The notes under the pieces are model-generated. The model saw only the letters and a list, made by a program, of their open reading frames with translations, was not told the DNA's origin and ran no database searches. DNA of 64,000 bases from the NCBI RefSeq assembly GCF_014207445.1, contig NZ_JACHEM010000002.1, forward strand, positions 62,001 through 126,000, read 5' to 3'. The stretch's first letter is position 1; each line of letters begins with the position of its first letter. A program made the position numbers and the translations under genes. Shown one piece after another: positions 1 to 8,561 of the stretch. The stretch comes from Streptomyces candidus (GTDB taxonomy: Bacteria; Actinomycetota; Actinomycetes; Streptomycetales; Streptomycetaceae).

Positions 1-144
1 TCCGGCGCCGGAAGGATCTTCCGATTTGCCCGTGATCCATCGGGGGCACTGTCGTTGGTACGTACGAGGAACACCGGGACGGCGTACGGCTCCGCGGGGC
101 CGCGCCCTCCGTACGCACATGCACCAGGGGGAGGACCAGCAGTC

Positions 145-1644
145 GTGGCCGTGACCGAACCTGCCCAGGCGGCGGAACCCGCCGACCGGCCGCCTGCCGA
201 CGGGCCGGCCGCCGACCGGCCGACCGTGGCCCACGAGGGGATCCTGCGACGGCAGTCGCTGCGCGAGTCCGCCGCCAGGACGTACGCACGGTCGCTGCCC
301 ATCGTCCCCGTGCGGGCCCGTGGTCTGACGATCGAGGGAGCGGACGGCCGGCGCTATCTCGACTGCTTGTCGGGCGCCGGGACGCTCGCGCTCGGGCACA
401 ACCACCCGGTGGTCCTCGAAGCGATCAAGAAGGTCATCGACTCCGGCGCGCCCCTGCACGTCCTGGACCTCGCGACGCCGGTGAAGGACGCCTTCACCAC
501 GGAACTGTTCGCGACGCTCCCGCGCGGCCTCGCCGACGACGCGCGGGTGCAGTTCTGCGGACCGGCCGGGACGGACGCCGTCGAAGCGGCGTTGAAGCTG
601 GTGCGCACGGCCACCGGGCGCAGCGGCCTGCTCGCGTTCACCGGCGCGTACCACGGGATGACCGCCGGAGCGCTGGAGGCCTCGGGCGGCGCCCCGGACG
701 TAGGGGTGACGCGGCTGCCCTACCCGTACGACTACCGCTGCCCCTTCGGAACCGGCGGTGAACACGGCGCCGAGCTGTCCGCCCGGTGGACGGCCAACCT
801 GCTGGACGATCCCAAGGGCGGAGTGCCGCGACCCGCGGGGATGATCCTCGAACCGGTGCAGGGGGAGGGCGGGGTGATTCCCGCCCCCGACAGCTGGCTG
901 CGGCGGATGCGCGAGATCACCGCGGACCGGTCGATTCCGCTGATCGTCGACGAGGTGCAGACGGGGGTCGGCCGCACGGGCACGTTCTGGGCGGTCGAAC
1001 ACAGCGGGATCGTGCCCGACGTCATGGTCATGTCCAAGGCCATCGGCGGCAGCCTCCCGCTGGCCGTGATCGTCTACCGCGCGGAACTGGACGCCTGGCA
1101 GCCGGGCGCGCACGCGGGGACCTTCCGGGGCAACCAGCTCGCGATGGCCGCCGGCGCCGCCACCCTCGCGTTCGTACGGGAGAACGCGCTCGCGGACCGG
1201 GCCCGGATGCTCGGGGCACGCATGCTCGGCCGGCTGCGCCAGCTGGCCGCCGCGCATCCGGTCATCGGCGACGTACGGGGGCGGGGCCTCATGCTGGGCG
1301 TGGAACTGGTCGACCGGGAGGGCAACCCGGGACACGTGCCCGCGCCCGCCACCGCCGAGCCCCGCACCCCCGGCCCCGTGCCCGCCGCGCCCGCTTCCCC
1401 CGCACTCGCGGCCGCCGTGCAGCAGGAATGCCTGCGCCGCGGACTGATCGTCGAGGTCGGCGGACGGCATTCCGCCGTCGTACGGCTGCTGCCCCCGCTC
1501 ACCCTCACCGACGAACAGGCGGAGGCCGTCCTGGACCGGCTCGCCGACGCGCTGGCGGCAGCCGAACGCTCGCCGTACCGCGCGGGCCGGACCCGCGCCC
1601 CCCTGGACACGTACAGCCAGGAACCGGCCGGGACGACGTGCTGA
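145..1644 (+). CDS. PLP-dependent diaminobutyrate-type aminotransferase, siderophore operon
   Basis: A class III aminotransferase of 499 residues, most like diaminobutyrate--2-oxoglutarate aminotransferases such as RhbA, which make 2,4-diaminobutyrate for citrate-based siderophores. The family features are visible: the cofactor-binding stretch GTDAVEAALKLVRT, the GAYHGMT loop, LIVDEVQTGVGRTG, and the PLP lysine in MSKAIGG (about K298). A Pro/Ala-rich insert lies near residues 395-425. I chose the GTG at 145 because a GGGGGAGGA ribosome site sits just before it; an upstream TTG at 55 would add a low-complexity leader without one. It is followed after 42 bp by an IucA/IucC synthetase, so it probably supplies the amine building block. 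The exact substrate is inferred from context. Confidence 0.85.
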   Translation: MAVTEPAQAAEPADRPPADGPAADRPTVAHEGILRRQSLRESAARTYARSLPIVPVRARGLTIEGADGRRYLDCLSGAGTLALGHNHPVVLEAIKKVIDSGAPLHVLDLATPVKDAFTTELFATLPRGLADDARVQFCGPAGTDAVEAALKLVRTATGRSGLLAFTGAYHGMTAGALEASGGAPDVGVTRLPYPYDYRCPFGTGGEHGAELSARWTANLLDDPKGGVPRPAGMILEPVQGEGGVIPAPDSWLRRMREITADRSIPLIVDEVQTGVGRTGTFWAVEHSGIVPDVMVMSKAIGGSLPLAVIVYRAELDAWQPGAHAGTFRGNQLAMAAGAATLAFVRENALADRARMLGARMLGRLRQLAAAHPVIGDVRGRGLMLGVELVDREGNPGHVPAPATAEPRTPGPVPAAPASPALAAAVQQECLRRGLIVEVGGRHSAVVRLLPPLTLTDEQAEAVLDRLADALAAAERSPYRAGRTRAPLDTYSQEPAGTTC

Positions 1645-1686
1645 AGCCGGTCGGCACCGGAACGACAACCTCACAAGGAAGCCCCC

Positions 1687-3636
1687 GTGAACCCCACACC
1701 CGCACCCGACACCTTTGAGGACAGTGCCGCGGACGACCCCGCCGTCCACCCCGTCGGCCCCCGGGCCGGGGCGGCCGCCGGGACGAACGAGGCGACGACC
1801 CACCCGGACGCCGTCGCCGAACCGGTGACGGTGCCCGGGCAGAAGTCCAAGGCGTGCGGGGAACAGCACAGTCCGGAAGCCGGCCGGGACCGCACCGGGC
1901 CGGACCCCCTGGACGACCCCGACCCGCAGGCCGCGGCGGACGCGGCCACCGTCGAGAACCTGCTGCGCTGCTGGGTGCGGGAGAACGACCTCCCCCGCCC
2001 GGCCGGGCGCACCCTGCGGCTCCCGCTCGGCAACAGCGGGACCGCGCTGCTCGTACCCGTCCGGTACTGGTCCCCCTGCGGCTGGCACCGGTTCGGCCCG
2101 GCCGTACTGGAGAGCGGACCCCGGGACGCCCCGCCGGTCGACGCGGTCACCCTGGCGTCCCTGCTGGGCAGGGAGGCCGACGGCGGCGGTGCCGTCCGCG
2201 GCGAGGGCGCCGACCTGGTCGGCCGGGTCGCCGACTCGGTGCGCCGCACCGCCGGGTTCATCGCCGCACGCCGGCGCGACCCCGGGCCCGCCGACGGCGC
2301 CGACCTCTTCCTCACCGCCGAGCAGTCCCTGCTGCTCGGCCACCCCACGCACCCCACCCCGAAGAGCCGCGAAGGCCTCTCGGAAGCGGAAGCACACCGC
2401 TACTCACCCGAGCTGCGGGGGTCCTTCCCGCTGCACTGGATGGCCGTCGACCGGTCCGTGCTGGTCCAGGAGTCCGCCTGGACCGAGCGCGGTCGCACGG
2501 TCACGGCCGAACAGATCGTCTCCCGCCTGGCCGCGGACCTCCGGCTTCCCGAAGGCACGGCGCCGCTGCCCCTCCACCCCTGGCAGGCCCGCGAGCTCGC
2601 CCTGCGGCCGGCCGTCGCCGCACTCCTCGACGACGGGCTGCTGCACGACCTCGGCCCCTACGGAGACCACTGGTTCCCCACCTCTTCGGTGCGCACGGTG
2701 CACCGGCCGGGGGCCGCAGCGATGCTCAAGCTCTCGCTGGGCGTACGCATCACCAACTCTCGCCGCGAGAACCTCCGCAAGGAACTCCACCGGGGCGTCG
2801 AGGTGCAACGCCTGCTGCGCGGCGGGCTCGCCGAGGAATGGCACGCCGCCCACCCCGGGTTCGACATCGTCCGCGACCCGGCCTGGATCGCCGTCGACGA
2901 CACCGACGGCGCACCCGTGCCCGGCCTGGACGCCGTGCTGCGGCACAACCCCTTCGGCCCCGACGACGACGCCGTCTGCATCGCCGGACTCACCGCGCCC
3001 CGCCCCTGGCCGGGCCGCAGCGGCATGCACTCCCGGCTCGCCGACCTGGTGGGACACCTCGCCGCCCGAACCGGAAGGCCCGCCGGAGCCGTGTCCGCCG
3101 AGTGGTTCCTGCGCTACCTCGACCAGGTCGTACGACCGGTGCTCTGGCTCGACGGGCAGGCCGGCGTCGCCCTGGAGGCGCACCAGCAGAACACCCTGGT
3201 GCTGCTCGACGGCGACGGCTGGCCCGTCGGCGGCCGCTACCGCGACAACCAGGGCTACTACTTCCGCGAGTCCCGCCGCGAAGCCCTCGAAGCGCGTCTG
3301 CCCGGCATCGGCACCCACAGCGACACCTTCGTCGCCGACGACGTCACGGACGAGCGTTTCGCCTACTACCTCGGCATCAACAACGTCCTCGGCCTGATCG
3401 GGGCGTTCGGCGCACAGCGTCTCGCCGACGAACGCGTACTGCTCGCCGCACTGCGCCAGTTCCTCGGCAAGGCGACCGGCCTCGGATCGGCCCTGCCCGC
3501 CCAGCTCCTGGAAGCGCCGACGCTGCGCTGCAAGGCCAACCTGCTGACCCGCCTGCACGGCCTGGACGAGCTGGTCGGCCCGGTCGACACCCAGTCCGTC
3601 TACGTCACCATCGCCAACCCCCTCCGCCCCTGCTGA
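1687..3636 (+). CDS. IucA/IucC-family NIS siderophore synthetase (first copy)
   Basis: An NRPS-independent siderophore synthetase of 649 residues. It is predicted to adenylate a carboxylate (usually citrate or a citrate mono-amide) and condense it with an amine or hydroxylamine. Family motifs are clear: GHPTHPTPKSREG near residue 218, LPLHPWQ near residue 295, KLSLGVRITN near residue 347, HQQNTLVLL near residue 500 and YRDNQGYYFRES. About 90 residues of the N-terminus are poorly conserved and Pro/Ala/Asp-rich. The GTG start follows the ribosome site AAGGAAG. Two such synthetases flanking an acetyltransferase resemble the rhizobactin or aerobactin arrangement. The final product cannot be predicted from the visible genes. 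Confidence 0.92.
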   Translation: MNPTPAPDTFEDSAADDPAVHPVGPRAGAAAGTNEATTHPDAVAEPVTVPGQKSKACGEQHSPEAGRDRTGPDPLDDPDPQAAADAATVENLLRCWVRENDLPRPAGRTLRLPLGNSGTALLVPVRYWSPCGWHRFGPAVLESGPRDAPPVDAVTLASLLGREADGGGAVRGEGADLVGRVADSVRRTAGFIAARRRDPGPADGADLFLTAEQSLLLGHPTHPTPKSREGLSEAEAHRYSPELRGSFPLHWMAVDRSVLVQESAWTERGRTVTAEQIVSRLAADLRLPEGTAPLPLHPWQARELALRPAVAALLDDGLLHDLGPYGDHWFPTSSVRTVHRPGAAAMLKLSLGVRITNSRRENLRKELHRGVEVQRLLRGGLAEEWHAAHPGFDIVRDPAWIAVDDTDGAPVPGLDAVLRHNPFGPDDDAVCIAGLTAPRPWPGRSGMHSRLADLVGHLAARTGRPAGAVSAEWFLRYLDQVVRPVLWLDGQAGVALEAHQQNTLVLLDGDGWPVGGRYRDNQGYYFRESRREALEARLPGIGTHSDTFVADDVTDERFAYYLGINNVLGLIGAFGAQRLADERVLLAALRQFLGKATGLGSALPAQLLEAPTLRCKANLLTRLHGLDELVGPVDTQSVYVTIANPLRPC

Positions 3637-3702
3637 CCCCCTCCCTGCCGAAGCCCCACCCCTGTCGCCCCATCCGTCCCTGCCGAGAGGAGAGCGCCCG
3701 CC

Positions 3703-4536
3703 GTGCCTCCCACCGATGCGAACACCGCCCCAGGAGCCGACACGGGGGTCGCCACGGCCCCCTTCGCGCCCTCGGACAACGAGGAAACCCTTGAGTTGCG
3801 GCTGCCCGACGAGTTCGTCGCCCTCTTCGGAGGCGGCAGCGGAGCAGCGACCGGAACCGCGGACGGAACCGGAACCGGAGAAGGAACGGGAAGCGGGACC
3901 GGAAACGGAACCGCCGAAAAAGACCGGCCCCGCCCGACGTGGGAGAACGCCCCGGCCGGAGCGGACCTCCTCGACTTCGTCGCCCACTGGCCGCCCGCCC
4001 CGACCCCGGCCGGGACCTTCCGCCTCGTCCCCGTGCGTCCCGAGCACGACCTGCCCCTCGTCAGCGGGTGGATGAACGACCCGGCCGTCGCCGCCTTCTG
4101 GGAACTCGCGGGCCCCGAGGAGATCACCGCCGCCCACCTGCGCGGCCAACTCGACGGCGACGGGCGCAGCGTCCCGTGCCTCGGTGTCCTCGACGGCACT
4201 GCCATGAGCTACTGGGAGATCTACCGGGCCGACCTCGACCCGCTGGCCCGCCACTACCCGGCCCGCCCGCACGACACCGGCATCCACCTCCTGATCGGCA
4301 GCGCCGCCGACCGGGGCCGCGGCCTGGGCACCCTGCTCCTGCGCGCCGTCTGCGACCTCGTCCTCGATCACCGGCCGTCCTGCGCGCGAGTCGTCGCCGA
4401 GCCGGACCTGCGCAACACCCCGTCCGTGTCCGCCTTCCTCAGGGCGGGGTTCCGCCTCTGCGCCGAGGTGGACCTCCCCGGCAAACGGGCCGCACTCATG
4501 ATGCGCGACCGCGTGCACCGCCCCCGCGCCGCCTGA
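3703..4536 (+). CDS. Siderophore-type GNAT acyltransferase with Gly/Thr repeat insert
   Basis: A GNAT acyltransferase of 277 residues, of the IucB/RhbD (AlcB-like) type that acylates the side-chain amine or hydroxylamine of a siderophore building block. The conserved C-terminal half (about residues 105-270) carries YWEIYRADLDPLARHY, the acetyl-CoA pyrophosphate loop DRGRGLGTLLLRAV, and EPDLRNTPSVSAFLRAGFR. The N-terminal 90 residues are atypical and include a low-complexity Gly-Thr repeat around residues 45-73. The GTG start follows GAGAGGAG. It lies between the two IucA/IucC genes, 66 and 67 bp from each, so all four genes are probably one operon. Acetyl versus longer acyl donor is not decidable here. 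Confidence 0.88.
   Translation: MPPTDANTAPGADTGVATAPFAPSDNEETLELRLPDEFVALFGGGSGAATGTADGTGTGEGTGSGTGNGTAEKDRPRPTWENAPAGADLLDFVAHWPPAPTPAGTFRLVPVRPEHDLPLVSGWMNDPAVAAFWELAGPEEITAAHLRGQLDGDGRSVPCLGVLDGTAMSYWEIYRADLDPLARHYPARPHDTGIHLLIGSAADRGRGLGTLLLRAVCDLVLDHRPSCARVVAEPDLRNTPSVSAFLRAGFRLCAEVDLPGKRAALMMRDRVHRPRAA
3850..3912 (+). repeat. Degenerate GGAACC hexamer repeat in the acyltransferase gene
   Basis: About ten imperfect copies of a GGAACC/GGAACG/GGGACC hexamer encode alternating Gly-Thr with Ala, Asp, Glu, Ser and Asn interruptions. The repeat sits in the non-conserved N-terminal part of the acyltransferase, so length variation between strains by slippage would be in frame. Confidence 0.8.
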
Positions 4537-4603
4537 CCTCCGTACGACCTGCTGCTCCCAGAACACCGCTCGTTCCGCATCGGTCCCGCCCCGAGGAGTC
4601 ACC

Positions 4604-6481
4604 GTGCCGAAGCCGGCCCCCACCTCCACGACCGTCCCCGCGCAGGCCATAACCCCCGCGCCCGACCGGCTCGGCTTCGCGCCGGCCGCGGCCGTTCCGC
4701 CGGAACTCACCGCCGCGGCCTGGGACCGCGCGAGCCGCCGCCTGCTCGCCAAGACCCTCGGCGAGTTCGCGTACGAGGAGCTGATCGAGCCGACGCGCAC
4801 GGACGCCCCGGCCACCCCGGAAGGCCTCCTTCACACCGTTGGCCTCGACAACGGCGAGATACTGTCCTTCCGCGCCCGCCGCGGTTCCTACGGAAGCTGG
4901 CAGATTGCCCCGGACACCGTCGAGATCCGCGACGAGGCCGGCGGCCGCCGACCGTTCCACGACCCCGTGCGGTTCCTGGTCCTCGCCCGGCGGCTCCTCG
5001 ACCTCGACGGCGCCACCCTCGGCCACCTCGTCCGCGAACTCACCGCGACTCTGGCCGCCGACGCACGACTCGACCACACCGCCCTCCCCGCGGCCCGCCT
5101 CGCCGACCTCGGCTACGCCGAACTCGAAGGCCACCAGACCGGGCACCCCTGGCTCGTCCCCAACAAGGGCCGCATCGGATTCTCCGCCCGGGACGCCACC
5201 GTCTGGGCCCCCGAAGCGCGCACCCCCGGGCGCCTCCCGTGGATCGCCGTCAGCACCGCCCTCGCCCGCTACCGGGGCGTCCCCGCCCTCGCCGACCCCG
5301 GGCAGTTGTACGCCGGCGAACTCGACGCCGCCACGCGCGCGTGCTACGACTCCGCACTCCGCGACCGAGGGCTCGACCCGGCCTCGTACCTCTACCTGCC
5401 CGTGCACCCCTGGCAGTGGGACGAGGCGATCCTGCCGCTCTTCGCACCCGCCGTCGCACGCGGCGAGATCGTCCCCCTGCCCACCGACGGCGACCTGCGG
5501 CTGCCGCAGCAGTCCATCCGCACCTTCCTCAACGTCAGCCGGCCCGACCGGTACACGGTCAAGCTGCCGCTGTCCGTTCTGAACACCCTCGTCTGGCGCG
5601 GCCTGCCCACCGAGCGCACCGTCGCCGCGCCCGCCGTCACCGCCTGGGTGCAGGGGCTGTACGAGGCCGACCCGTACCTCAAGGAGGAGTGCCGCGTCGT
5701 GCTGCTCGGCGAGGTCGCCTCCGTGGCGGTCGAACACCCCGTCTACGACCACCTCCCCGAAGTCCCCTACCAGTACCGCGAACTCCTCGGCGCGATCTGG
5801 CGCGAACCCCTGGACCGCCGCCTGGACCCCGGCGAACGCGCCCGCACCCTGGCCGCCCTGCTGCACACCGACCCGCACGGCAGGGCCCTCACCGCCGAAC
5901 TGGTCGCCCGCTCCGGCCTGGATCCGGCGGGCTGGCTCCGCCGCCTCTTCGCAGCGCTGCTGCCGCCCCTGCTGCACTTCCTCTACCGCTACGGCACCGT
6001 GTTCTCCCCGCACGGCGAGAACGCCATCGTGGTCTACGACGCACACGACGTGCCGGTCAGGCTCGCCATCAAGGACTTCGTCGACGACGTCAACGTCAGC
6101 GCCGAACCCCTGCCGGAACGCGCGGCCATGCCCGAGGACGTGCGCCGCGTCCTGCTCACCGAGCCCGCCTCCTTCCTCCCCCAGTTCATCCAGTCCGGGC
6201 TCTTCATCGGCGTGTTCCGCTACCTCGCCCCGCTCTGCGAGTCCCAACTGGGTGTACCCGAGAGCACGTTCTGGTCGCTGGTACGCGCGGAGATCCTCCG
6301 GTACCAGGCGCGCTTCCCGGAACTGCGGGACCGCTTCGAGATGTTCGACCTGCTGGCCCCCCGGCTGGAGCGCCTCTGCCTCAACCGCAACCGGTTGCAC
6401 TCCGACGGGTACCGCGACCGCCCCGACCGGCCGCACGCCGCCGTGCACGGCACCGTCCCCAACCCGCTGCACCGGCCGTGA
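4604..6481 (+). CDS. IucA/IucC-family NIS siderophore synthetase (second copy)
   Basis: A second NIS synthetase of 625 residues, the last gene of the siderophore operon and probably the enzyme for the second condensation (IucC/RhbF-like). Motifs: GHPWLVPNKGRIGFS near residue 180, YLPVHPWQWDEAILPLF near residue 265, QQSIRTFLNVSRPDRYTVKLPLS near residue 303, SPHGENAIVV near residue 468, and FVDDVNV. It differs clearly from the first copy, so this is functional division and not a recent duplication. GTG start after GAGGAG. It ends 38 bp before the helicase gene. No DmdR/IdeR iron box was found in the 144 bases before the first gene, so the operon's main promoter is probably off the left edge. 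Confidence 0.92.
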   Translation: MPKPAPTSTTVPAQAITPAPDRLGFAPAAAVPPELTAAAWDRASRRLLAKTLGEFAYEELIEPTRTDAPATPEGLLHTVGLDNGEILSFRARRGSYGSWQIAPDTVEIRDEAGGRRPFHDPVRFLVLARRLLDLDGATLGHLVRELTATLAADARLDHTALPAARLADLGYAELEGHQTGHPWLVPNKGRIGFSARDATVWAPEARTPGRLPWIAVSTALARYRGVPALADPGQLYAGELDAATRACYDSALRDRGLDPASYLYLPVHPWQWDEAILPLFAPAVARGEIVPLPTDGDLRLPQQSIRTFLNVSRPDRYTVKLPLSVLNTLVWRGLPTERTVAAPAVTAWVQGLYEADPYLKEECRVVLLGEVASVAVEHPVYDHLPEVPYQYRELLGAIWREPLDRRLDPGERARTLAALLHTDPHGRALTAELVARSGLDPAGWLRRLFAALLPPLLHFLYRYGTVFSPHGENAIVVYDAHDVPVRLAIKDFVDDVNVSAEPLPERAAMPEDVRRVLLTEPASFLPQFIQSGLFIGVFRYLAPLCESQLGVPESTFWSLVRAEILRYQARFPELRDRFEMFDLLAPRLERLCLNRNRLHSDGYRDRPDRPHAAVHGTVPNPLHRP

Positions 6482-6487
6482 CGGCCG

Positions 6488-6510
6488 TTGTCAGTGGTGC
6501 ACCGTAGGGT
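6488..6510 (+). promoter_or_regulatory. RecA-independent DNA-damage (RecA-NDp/PafBC-type) promoter motif before the dinG-type helicase
   Basis: TTGTCAGTG, then exactly eight bases, then TAGGGT. This matches every specified position of the mycobacterial consensus TTGTCRGTG-N8-TANNNT, the motif of RecA-independent damage promoters that PafBC activates. It ends nine bases before the ATG at 6520, implying a leaderless or nearly leaderless mRNA. The match is seen directly; use by PafBC in this organism is inferred. Confidence 0.75.
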
Positions 6511-6519
6511 GGTCGGGCT

Positions 6520-8502
6520 ATGACGAAGCCCTCACTCCCCGAGCTCCTCCACGCCGCCGTCGCCGCAGTCGGCGGCGTGGAACGGCCAGGCCAGGTCACC
6601 ATGGCCGAGGCCGTCGCCGAAGCGGTCGACGACAACTCCCACCTGCTCGTCCAAGCGGGCACCGGCACCGGAAAGTCCCTCGGCTATCTGGTGCCGGCCC
6701 TCGCCCACGGCGAGCGCGTCGTGGTCGCCACCGCGACCCTGGCCCTCCAGCGCCAGCTCGTGGAGCGCGATCTGCCGCGCACGGTCGAGGCGCTGAAGCC
6801 GCTGCTGCGCCGCACCCCGCAGTTCGCCATGCTCAAGGGCCGCTCCAACTACCTCTGTCTGCACCGGCTCCACGAGGGCGCCCCGCAGGACGAGGAGGAC
6901 GGCCTCTTCAACCCCATGGAGCAGTTCGACGCCAACGCGCCCAGCAGCAAGCTCGGCAAGGACCTGCTGCGGATGCGCGACTGGGCCGACGAGACCGGGA
7001 CGGGCGACCGCGACGACCTCACCCCCGGTGTCTCCGACAAGGCCTGGGCGCAGGCCTCCGTCTCCTCGCGCGAGTGCCTGGGCGCCAGCAAGTGCGCCTA
7101 CGGCGCGGAGTGCTTCGCGGAAGCGGCGCGCGAGAGGGCGAAGCTGGCCGACGTGGTCGTCACCAACCACGCACTGCTCGCCATCGACGCCATCGAGGGC
7201 GCCCCGGTGCTCCCCTCGCACGAGGTGCTGATCGTCGACGAGGCGCACGAGCTGGTCTCCCGGGTCACCGGAGTCGCCACCGGCGAACTCACCCCCAGCC
7301 AGGTCAACCGGGCGGTCCGCCGCGCCGCGAAGATCGTCAACGAGAAGGCCGCGGACGCGCTGCAGACCGCCTCGGACAGCTTCGAGCGGGTGATGGAGCT
7401 CTCCCTGCCCGGCCGTCTGGAAGAGATCCCGGAAGACCTCGGGTACGCACTGATGGCTCTCCGCGACGCCTCCCGCACCGTCGTGTCCGCCCTCGGCTCG
7501 ACCCGGGACAAGTCCGTCACCGACGAGGACGCCGTCCGCAAGCAGGCCCTCGCGATGATCGAGAACATTCACGGCGTCGCCGAGCGCATCGCCAACGGCT
7601 CCGAATGGGACGTCGTCTGGTTCGAGCGCAACGAACGCTACGGAACGGCGTCCCTGCGCGTCGCCCCGCTCTCCGTGTCCGGTCTGCTGCGCGAGAAGCT
7701 CTTCACCGAGCGCTCCGTCGTCCTGACCTCGGCCACCCTCAAACTCGGCGGGGACTTCAACGGCGTCGCCGCCTCGCTGGGCCTTGCCCCCGAGGGGCAG
7801 CAGGGCGAGGACCTGCCGGTGTGGAAGGGCCTGGACGTCGGCTCCCCCTTCGACTACCCCAAGCAGGGCATCCTGTACGTCGCCAAGCACCTGGCACGCC
7901 CCACCCGCGACGCCGGGCGCGAGGACATGCTCGACGAGCTGGCCGAGCTGATCGAGGCCGCCGGAGGGCGTACGCTCGGCCTCTTCTCCTCGATGAAGGC
8001 CGCCCAGACCGCAGCGGAAGCCCTGCGCGACCGGCTCGACATGCCGATCCTGCTCCAGGGCGAGGACACCCTCGGCGAGCTGATCAAGAACTTCGCCGCG
8101 GACCCGCAGACCTGCCTCTTCGGCACGCTCTCGCTGTGGCAGGGCGTCGACGTACCGGGAGCGAGCTGTCAGCTCGTCGTCATGGACAAGATCCCGTTCC
8201 CGCGCCCGGACGACCCGCTGATGAGCGCCCGGCAGAAGGCGGTCGAGGAGAACGGCGGCAATGGCTTCATGGCGGTCGCCGCGACGCACGCCGCGCTGCT
8301 GATGGCCCAGGGCGCGGGCCGTCTCGTCCGTGCCACGGGCGACAAGGGAGTGGTCGCCGTCCTGGACCAGCGCCTGGCCACCGCGCGCTACGGAAGCTAC
8401 CTGAAGGCTTCCATGCCCGACTTCTGGTACACCGTGGACCGCAACCAGGTGCGCCGCTCGCTCGCCGCGATCGACGCCGCGGCCTTGACCGAGGAGAAGT
8501 GA
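6520..8502 (+). CDS. dinG: DinG/XPD-type ATP-dependent DNA helicase
   Basis: An XPD/DinG-family superfamily 2 helicase of 660 residues, predicted to unwind 5'-overhang, D-loop, R-loop or G4 substrates in repair. Walker A is GTGTGKS (about residues 47-53) and the DEAH box is VDEAH near residue 238. Four cysteines between the first motifs (one in YLCLHRL and three in ECLGASKCAYGAEC) fit the family's 4Fe-4S site. C-terminal motifs include LTSATLK, SLWQGVD and QGAGRLVR. The ATG at 6520 is the first in-frame start after the damage-type promoter hexamer, and no ribosome site precedes it. It is convergent with lexA across a strong shared terminator. The symbol is by family; orthology to E. coli DinG is not certain. 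Confidence 0.9.
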   Translation: MTKPSLPELLHAAVAAVGGVERPGQVTMAEAVAEAVDDNSHLLVQAGTGTGKSLGYLVPALAHGERVVVATATLALQRQLVERDLPRTVEALKPLLRRTPQFAMLKGRSNYLCLHRLHEGAPQDEEDGLFNPMEQFDANAPSSKLGKDLLRMRDWADETGTGDRDDLTPGVSDKAWAQASVSSRECLGASKCAYGAECFAEAARERAKLADVVVTNHALLAIDAIEGAPVLPSHEVLIVDEAHELVSRVTGVATGELTPSQVNRAVRRAAKIVNEKAADALQTASDSFERVMELSLPGRLEEIPEDLGYALMALRDASRTVVSALGSTRDKSVTDEDAVRKQALAMIENIHGVAERIANGSEWDVVWFERNERYGTASLRVAPLSVSGLLREKLFTERSVVLTSATLKLGGDFNGVAASLGLAPEGQQGEDLPVWKGLDVGSPFDYPKQGILYVAKHLARPTRDAGREDMLDELAELIEAAGGRTLGLFSSMKAAQTAAEALRDRLDMPILLQGEDTLGELIKNFAADPQTCLFGTLSLWQGVDVPGASCQLVVMDKIPFPRPDDPLMSARQKAVEENGGNGFMAVAATHAALLMAQGAGRLVRATGDKGVVAVLDQRLATARYGSYLKASMPDFWYTVDRNQVRRSLAAIDAAALTEEK

Positions 8503-8551
8503 CCGTACGGGGGCCCCGGAACCTGCGCGGTTCCGGGGCCCCCGTACGGTC
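8501..8551. terminator. Bidirectional terminator between the helicase gene and lexA
   Basis: A perfect 23-bp inverted repeat with the five-base loop TGCGC. It begins inside the helicase stop codon and ends 10 bp before the lexA stop codon, so it can end both convergent transcripts. There is no long T tract, as is usual in Streptomyces. Confidence 0.9.
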
Positions 8552-8561
8552 GACCGAGGCG

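Noticed and set aside
1..144. Iron box (DmdR/IdeR type) before the siderophore operon
   Set aside because: I searched by eye for the TTAGGTTAGGCTAACCTAA pattern and saw no acceptable match; the promoter is probably outside the window.
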